From: Paenibacillus andongensis
GTDB lineage: Bacteria; Bacillota; Bacilli; Paenibacillales; NBRC-103111
Reading direction: 5' to 3'
Assembly: GCF_025369935.1 (NCBI RefSeq)
Contig: NZ_CP104467.1
Span: 5,587,001-5,651,000 of the forward strand
DNA length: 64,000 nt
The notes under the pieces were generated by a model, which had not been told where the DNA came from, searched no databases, and saw only the letters and a list, made by a program, of their open reading frames with translations. Each line of letters starts with the position of its first letter. The stretch's first letter is position 1. The translations under genes were made by a program, and so were the position numbers. This document shows positions 60,503-64,000 of the stretch, piece by piece.

Positions 60503-61195
60503 GTGAAAAGATGGACTTCATGGGTTTCTTTCTTATTGATCATCGCCCTTCTTACCGCGTGTGGCGCTGATGCCGGACGTTATATCAAAGATCAGTATCC
60601 GTTAGTCAGCGTTGACGGCAAAGGGAGCAATCTCTCCAAGGTTTATTTAGTCGAAAACAAAAGCGTTCCAGCTGTAGCAGCAGAAATAGCAGCCAAAGAG
60701 TCACCGAAGGAAAAGAGCAAGGAATCTGACGATCAAATGTTCCTTGTTTATAATGATAAGGTTATTAACGTCCAAAAGGATCCCAGTGAAAGTAAAAACT
60801 CACTTGTTCAGATCGATAGTATTGAATATGCCAAATCACATTACGACTCCTCTTTCCTGCAAGGTTATTTGACAGCCACCCTGCTTCAATCCTTATTTGG
60901 TGGGGGATGGTTTAATAATAAACGGCCTTACGACGACTATAGAGGCTACACTCGGACACCGACTTATAATGCAGGTAGCGGTAAGGCGACTACACCAACA
61001 ACGGATGTATCGAAGGATAAGCAACCAACAACGTCAGATCGAACGGGCAGTTTCAAGACAGGTACAGGCACGCCAAATTCAGGAAGCAGCTCCACAACAC
61101 GTAAAAACGACGGTTCCACTACAAATAAGGTAACGAAACCTTCAACCAGTAAGCCAAGCACTTCTAAAAAGACAGGCTCTTTCAAAAGACGCTGA
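60503..61195 (+). CDS. DUF4247-type lipoprotein
   Basis: Surface lipoprotein of 230 residues. The signal peptide ends in lipobox LLTAC with Cys20. The conserved part (about 25-150) includes SNLSKVYLVENKSVPAVAAEI and FLQGYLTATLLQSLFGGGWF. A Thr/Ser/Lys-rich low-complexity tail (about 155-230) follows and probably spans the wall. The start is GTG at 60503 behind AAAGGAGGG. Function unknown; paired with the DUF4178 gene. Confidence 0.82.
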   Translation: MKRWTSWVSFLLIIALLTACGADAGRYIKDQYPLVSVDGKGSNLSKVYLVENKSVPAVAAEIAAKESPKEKSKESDDQMFLVYNDKVINVQKDPSESKNSLVQIDSIEYAKSHYDSSFLQGYLTATLLQSLFGGGWFNNKRPYDDYRGYTRTPTYNAGSGKATTPTTDVSKDKQPTTSDRTGSFKTGTGTPNSGSSSTTRKNDGSTTNKVTKPSTSKPSTSKKTGSFKRR

Positions 61196-61210
61196 TTATT
61201 TATTCTCTAT

Positions 61211-61247
61211 AAAGCTGATGTCCATGAATTGGATACAGCTTTTTTTC
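61211..61247 (+). terminator. terminator after the DUF4247 gene
   Basis: AAAGCTG and CAGCTTT with an inner TGTCCA/TTGGATA stem and TGAA loop, then seven T. Confidence 0.85.
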
Positions 61248-61377
61248 ATTTTAATAAAGAATTAACTTATTTTTCATTAAAATCCACTTAATTGAACTAA
61301 GGTAAATTATGATTGAAGTTTTAGAAGAATGAATTATACTTGCTTTATGCTGCATACTATTTTAGAGGTGATTTTTT

Positions 61378-62199
61378 TTGAAAAAGGCGCTAGATGCATT
61401 CATAATTCTAGTTGGCGCACTGCTTGTCGCGGTTGGCTTCAACATGTTCCTCATTCCTCACCAACTGCTTAGCGGCGGGGTTTCTGGATTTGCCATGATT
61501 ATTGGTTATTTTACGAATTTTAACATTGGTTTCTTGTATTTATTGTTTAACCTGCCATTGATGATTTGGGGATTGGTTTCAATTGGACGCAGATTTATTA
61601 TGATCAGTGTAGCGTCGGTCATATTAACGGTATGGTTGATGCAAGTTATACCAACAAGCTATGTCGCGCAGGAGCCCATTCTTGGTGCAGTCTTTGGAGG
61701 CGTACTCATTGGTATAGGAAGCGGTATCACCTTAAGAATAGGCGGCTCAAGTGGAGGCTTTGATATCGTCGGTTTGATTTTGACGCGAAAATTTGATTTC
61801 CCTCTTGGCACCATTCTTTCATCAATGAACGGCGTTGTTATTGTTGCACTTGGCTATTTCAAGCAAAATTGGGACCTTGCTCTCTACTCGATGCTGGCCA
61901 TCTATATTAGCGGGAAAGTCGTCGATACCATACATATTCGCCACGTCAAGGTGACCGCCTTCATTGTAACGAAGCAAAAGGATGAGTTGATTAACGAGCT
62001 GCTTCAACTGCCTAGAGGTGTTACTTTAGTTAAGACAGAAGGCGCTTATACGAAACAGCAGCATGATATGTTAATGACCGTCACTACACGCTATGAACTC
62101 GTAGAATTAAAGCGAATTATTAAGAAGATAGACCCGAAAGCATTCGTGAATATCGTTGAAACCGTTGGTGTCGTCGGGGAATTCCGCAAGCTTAAGTGA
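61378..62199 (+). CDS. YitT family membrane protein (DUF161 plus DUF2179)
   Basis: Membrane protein of 273 residues with five or six membrane segments in residues 5-185 and a soluble DUF2179 domain at about 210-265 (LLQLPRGVTLVKTEGAYTKQ). The repeated PHQLLSGGVSGFAMI and RIGGSSGGFDIVGLIL segments are the family's paired motifs. The start is TTG behind GAGGTGA. Function of the family is not established. It stands alone. Confidence 0.9.
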   Translation: MKKALDAFIILVGALLVAVGFNMFLIPHQLLSGGVSGFAMIIGYFTNFNIGFLYLLFNLPLMIWGLVSIGRRFIMISVASVILTVWLMQVIPTSYVAQEPILGAVFGGVLIGIGSGITLRIGGSSGGFDIVGLILTRKFDFPLGTILSSMNGVVIVALGYFKQNWDLALYSMLAIYISGKVVDTIHIRHVKVTAFIVTKQKDELINELLQLPRGVTLVKTEGAYTKQQHDMLMTVTTRYELVELKRIIKKIDPKAFVNIVETVGVVGEFRKLK

Positions 62200-62335
62200 G
62201 TAATCGTGCAATCCGCCTCTTTATTCCAAGTTGAATTGTGTTATAATGATAATAATTTCATATAGTTCTGGTTTTCATCGTGAGTGGTTCAGGCGTAGTT
62301 CTTATTCTAATCTTTTGATTGGAAGGGTGATGCTT

Positions 62336-62524
62336 GTGGAGACAGTCAAATTATCCAGGATTGTAATGAAATTAACACCCGAGTTGTACCCCTTCTTAAC
62401 CAGCTATGAGCTGGACTCCGAGATCGTCCTCCGGTTTGGCATTGAGGCGCTCGAAGCAGAAGATGTCATGGAAATTATTCAGTTCAGCATTACGGAACAT
62501 CATAAAGACGCCCTTTATCATTAA
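62336..62524 (+). CDS. small hypothetical protein
   Basis: A 62-residue acidic protein that I do not recognise, probably one mixed helix-strand domain (KLSRIVMKLTPELYPFL, then VLRFGIEALEAEDVMEIIQF). GGAAGG lies nine bases before the GTG at 62336; an ATG at 62330 is the alternative. The last six codons and the stop are inside the terminator hairpin that follows. Confidence 0.65.
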   Translation: METVKLSRIVMKLTPELYPFLTSYELDSEIVLRFGIEALEAEDVMEIIQFSITEHHKDALYH

Positions 62525-62536
62525 GGGGCGTCTTTT
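62504..62536 (+). terminator. terminator overlapping the end of the small gene
   Basis: AAAGACGCCCTT and AAGGGGCGTCTTTTT arms; the stop codon TAA lies at the loop. Confidence 0.9.
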
Positions 62537-62654
62537 TCTGGTTACCTATCGCTTTATTCAATGAATGTTATTGAGTTTGTAATAATTAGGGTATATAGGT
62601 TATGATAAGATCATGGTATACTAGAACTAAGATAAACTAATGGAGGTGTCTGGA

Positions 62655-62891
62655 ATGGGAGCATTATCTCCTTGGCACATCATCTTAATCGCAATTGTTG
62701 CCCTTCTTTTGTTTGGGCCTAATAAACTGCCTGAACTTGGCAGAGGTTTTGGCAAAATGTTTCGTGAATTTAAAGATGCAACGAATGGAAATGGCGGCAA
62801 TATAACTACTGATGATCAGCCTGCACCGGTTCGTAAAGAGATTAATCCTGCAGAAGTCACGAAAACCGAATCAGGACAAGTTCAGAAATAA
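62655..62891 (+). CDS. tatA: twin-arginine translocase subunit TatA
   Basis: Pore subunit of the Tat export system, 78 residues. One N-terminal membrane helix (about 5-22), the hinge FGPNKLPELGRGFGK, an amphipathic helix and a polar tail. TGGAGGTG fits the ATG at 62655 rather than the earlier one at 62640. No tatC is adjacent, so it must pair with a TatC coded elsewhere. Confidence 0.93.
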   Translation: MGALSPWHIILIAIVALLLFGPNKLPELGRGFGKMFREFKDATNGNGGNITTDDQPAPVRKEINPAEVTKTESGQVQK

Positions 62892-62895
62892 GTCC

Positions 62896-62931
62896 AAACA
62901 CCCGGCTAAATTTGCTACCGGGTGTTTTTTT
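62896..62931. terminator. bidirectional terminator
   Basis: AACACCCGG and CCGGGTGTT with a loop of 12 bases and seven T on the plus strand; also ends the converging MFS gene. Confidence 0.9.
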
Positions 62932-62935
62932 ACGT

Positions 62936-64000
62936 CTAGCTTCTTCTACGCATTACGACTTGAGTAGCGAAGAACATACCTGCTGCTATGGCCGACATGA
63001 CGGATGCAAACACATACATGCTTGCGCCCCCCCACTGCTCACTCAACCAACCGCCGACTGAACCTCCGATAATGCCTGCAAGCCCCATGAACACCATCGC
63101 AAGAATGGACTGCCCCGTTGAGCCAAATTGCTCCGGAAGAAGGCGTACGACATACTGTACAGCAACGATCCACAGAACAGCAAAGGTGACCATATGTGTC
63201 GTCTGCAAACCAATAAGCACCCATGGATCGCTGAAGAACGTGTAGAGTATCCAACGTATCGTATATAAGACCGAAACGAGGCCTAAGATGGTCAGTTCAT
63301 GATATCGATGTATGTACCGATTGATATAGGCAAATACCGGAATTTCCGTACAGGCCGCAATGGCCCATGCCCAGCTGACCATAGAGTCCGTAGCACCTAA
63401 TTTATTCAGATATAATCCTAATAGTGCATCGTTCATTCGATGTGGAATGGATATCATCAGAACCATGACCATAAACCATAAGAAGTTTTTATTTTTGAAA
63501 ATAGTACCAATCGTACTTAATGTTATTCGCTGTCCGCTGCCTTTCTCGTCTTTGATAAAAGCAAGCAGTAGAAATGGGAAGATCCATAACGCCCAATAAA
63601 AATAAGGTATGTTCGCTACCCCACCTAATTCTTCGAGTAAGAGACCTGAAATTAGAGCAACACCCGAGAATCCGATAGAACCCCATAATCGGACGGATCC
63701 ATACGACATCCCACGCTGCGCCGTTGATTTGACAACCAAATTGTCGATGAGTGGAATGGATGGCAGCAAGAAGAAATAAAGCATTAAAATAAATCCAAGT
63801 GTAAGCCCGAAGCCTTTTGTTAAAAACAAGCCTAAACTTCCTAGTAAGGAAAGACTCCAAAGTAAAAATACGATATTCCTCACGGAGTTGAATCGGTCGC
63901 TGACATAACCCCAGAACGGCTGTGCGAATATGGAGATGAAGGGACCTATCATCATTAAGAGTCCAATCTCGCTAGCTGAATAGCCCTTACTTTGCAAATA
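62936..64000 (-). CDS. MFS transporter (5' end beyond right edge)
   Basis: Membrane transporter of the MFS_1_like group (HcaT/YwbF/LacY-related); about 354 residues are present. The frame is open to the window edge, reading YLQSKGYSASEIGLLM, where relatives have this segment after their first membrane helix, so the true start lies outside. About eleven membrane segments are visible, with the motif WGYVSDRFNSVRN between segments 2 and 3 and WGSIGFSGVALISG in the middle. Substrate unknown; relatives carry nucleosides, sugars or aromatic acids. Confidence 0.83.
   Translation of the reverse strand, partial: YLQSKGYSASEIGLLMMIGPFISIFAQPFWGYVSDRFNSVRNIVFLLWSLSLLGSLGLFLTKGFGLTLGFILMLYFFLLPSIPLIDNLVVKSTAQRGMSYGSVRLWGSIGFSGVALISGLLLEELGGVANIPYFYWALWIFPFLLLAFIKDEKGSGQRITLSTIGTIFKNKNFLWFMVMVLMISIPHRMNDALLGLYLNKLGATDSMVSWAWAIAACTEIPVFAYINRYIHRYHELTILGLVSVLYTIRWILYTFFSDPWVLIGLQTTHMVTFAVLWIVAVQYVVRLLPEQFGSTGQSILAMVFMGLAGIIGGSVGGWLSEQWGGASMYVFASVMSAIAAGMFFATQVVMRRRS

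Overview
The window reads as chromosomal DNA of a mid-GC, spore-forming Firmicute of the Paenibacillaceae, most likely Paenibacillus or a close relative. Signs of this are AGGAGG-type ribosome binding sites, frequent TTG and GTG starts, an SLH-domain surface protein, a YjcZ-type spore peptide, a SasB/RelQ alarmone synthase, DUF4178 and DUF4247 genes, and sites matching Fur and GlnR boxes. I saw no tRNA or rRNA gene, CRISPR array, transposase or phage gene. Most genes are ordinary housekeeping or envelope genes separated by clear intrinsic terminators.

Layout. 1-2.1 kb: queD-queE (queuosine; queE cut by the left edge), a small unknown gene and a nitroreductase. 2.2-15.6 kb: a surface block on the minus strand with an acidic protein built of internal repeats, a TPR glycosyltransferase with a secreted partner, a HAD phosphatase, and an SLH protein followed by a giant secreted multidomain protein of about 2320 residues. 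15.8-17.3 kb: a Fur-controlled small ORF plus flavodoxin, then an unknown gene. 17.4-17.65 kb: a non-coding array of short palindromes. 17.7-20.7 kb: rsuA- and rsmF-type rRNA modification genes and a membrane thioredoxin. 20.8-25.8 kb: an apparent operon pyrD, relQ, DUF309 and three ABC exporter genes. 25.9-31.9 kb: a PTS permease with its antiterminator, and a sugar ABC importer, probably for amino sugars. 32.0-39.3 kb: an L,D-transpeptidase and a three-gene set of CHASE2 adenylate cyclase, FecR-domain protein and NHL-repeat protein. 39.4-45.9 kb: ferredoxin, mobB-dinB, cimA, a ResA-like protein, an MFS transporter and a JAMM peptidase. 45.9-50.7 kb: amtB with a DUF294 nucleotidyltransferase and a DnaQ-like exonuclease, then merR and yugP. 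50.7-56.5 kb: a GltC-like LysR regulator, tpx, mntH, an acetyltransferase and xylB. 56.6-64 kb: a 6S RNA gene, a YesL-type membrane protein, a YjcZ-type peptide, cshA, DUF4178/DUF4247, yitT, tatA and an MFS gene cut by the right edge.

How it fits together. Metal and nutrient control is visible in the DNA: two Fur boxes on the flavodoxin promoter, a perfect GlnR/TnrA box just downstream of the amtB promoter, a possible MntR box at mntH and a palindrome in front of xylB. The envelope genes (SLH protein, giant protein, glycosyltransferase, L,D-transpeptidase, CHASE2/FecR/NHL set) make surface biology the main theme. The points most worth follow-up are the palindrome array at 17.4-17.65 kb, the CHASE2-FecR-NHL set, the leader terminators upstream of the SLH operon and the sugar-binding protein gene, the mutually exclusive hairpins between the PTS gene and its antiterminator, and the 6S RNA. 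Start positions below were chosen from ribosome binding sites and often differ from the longest open frame.
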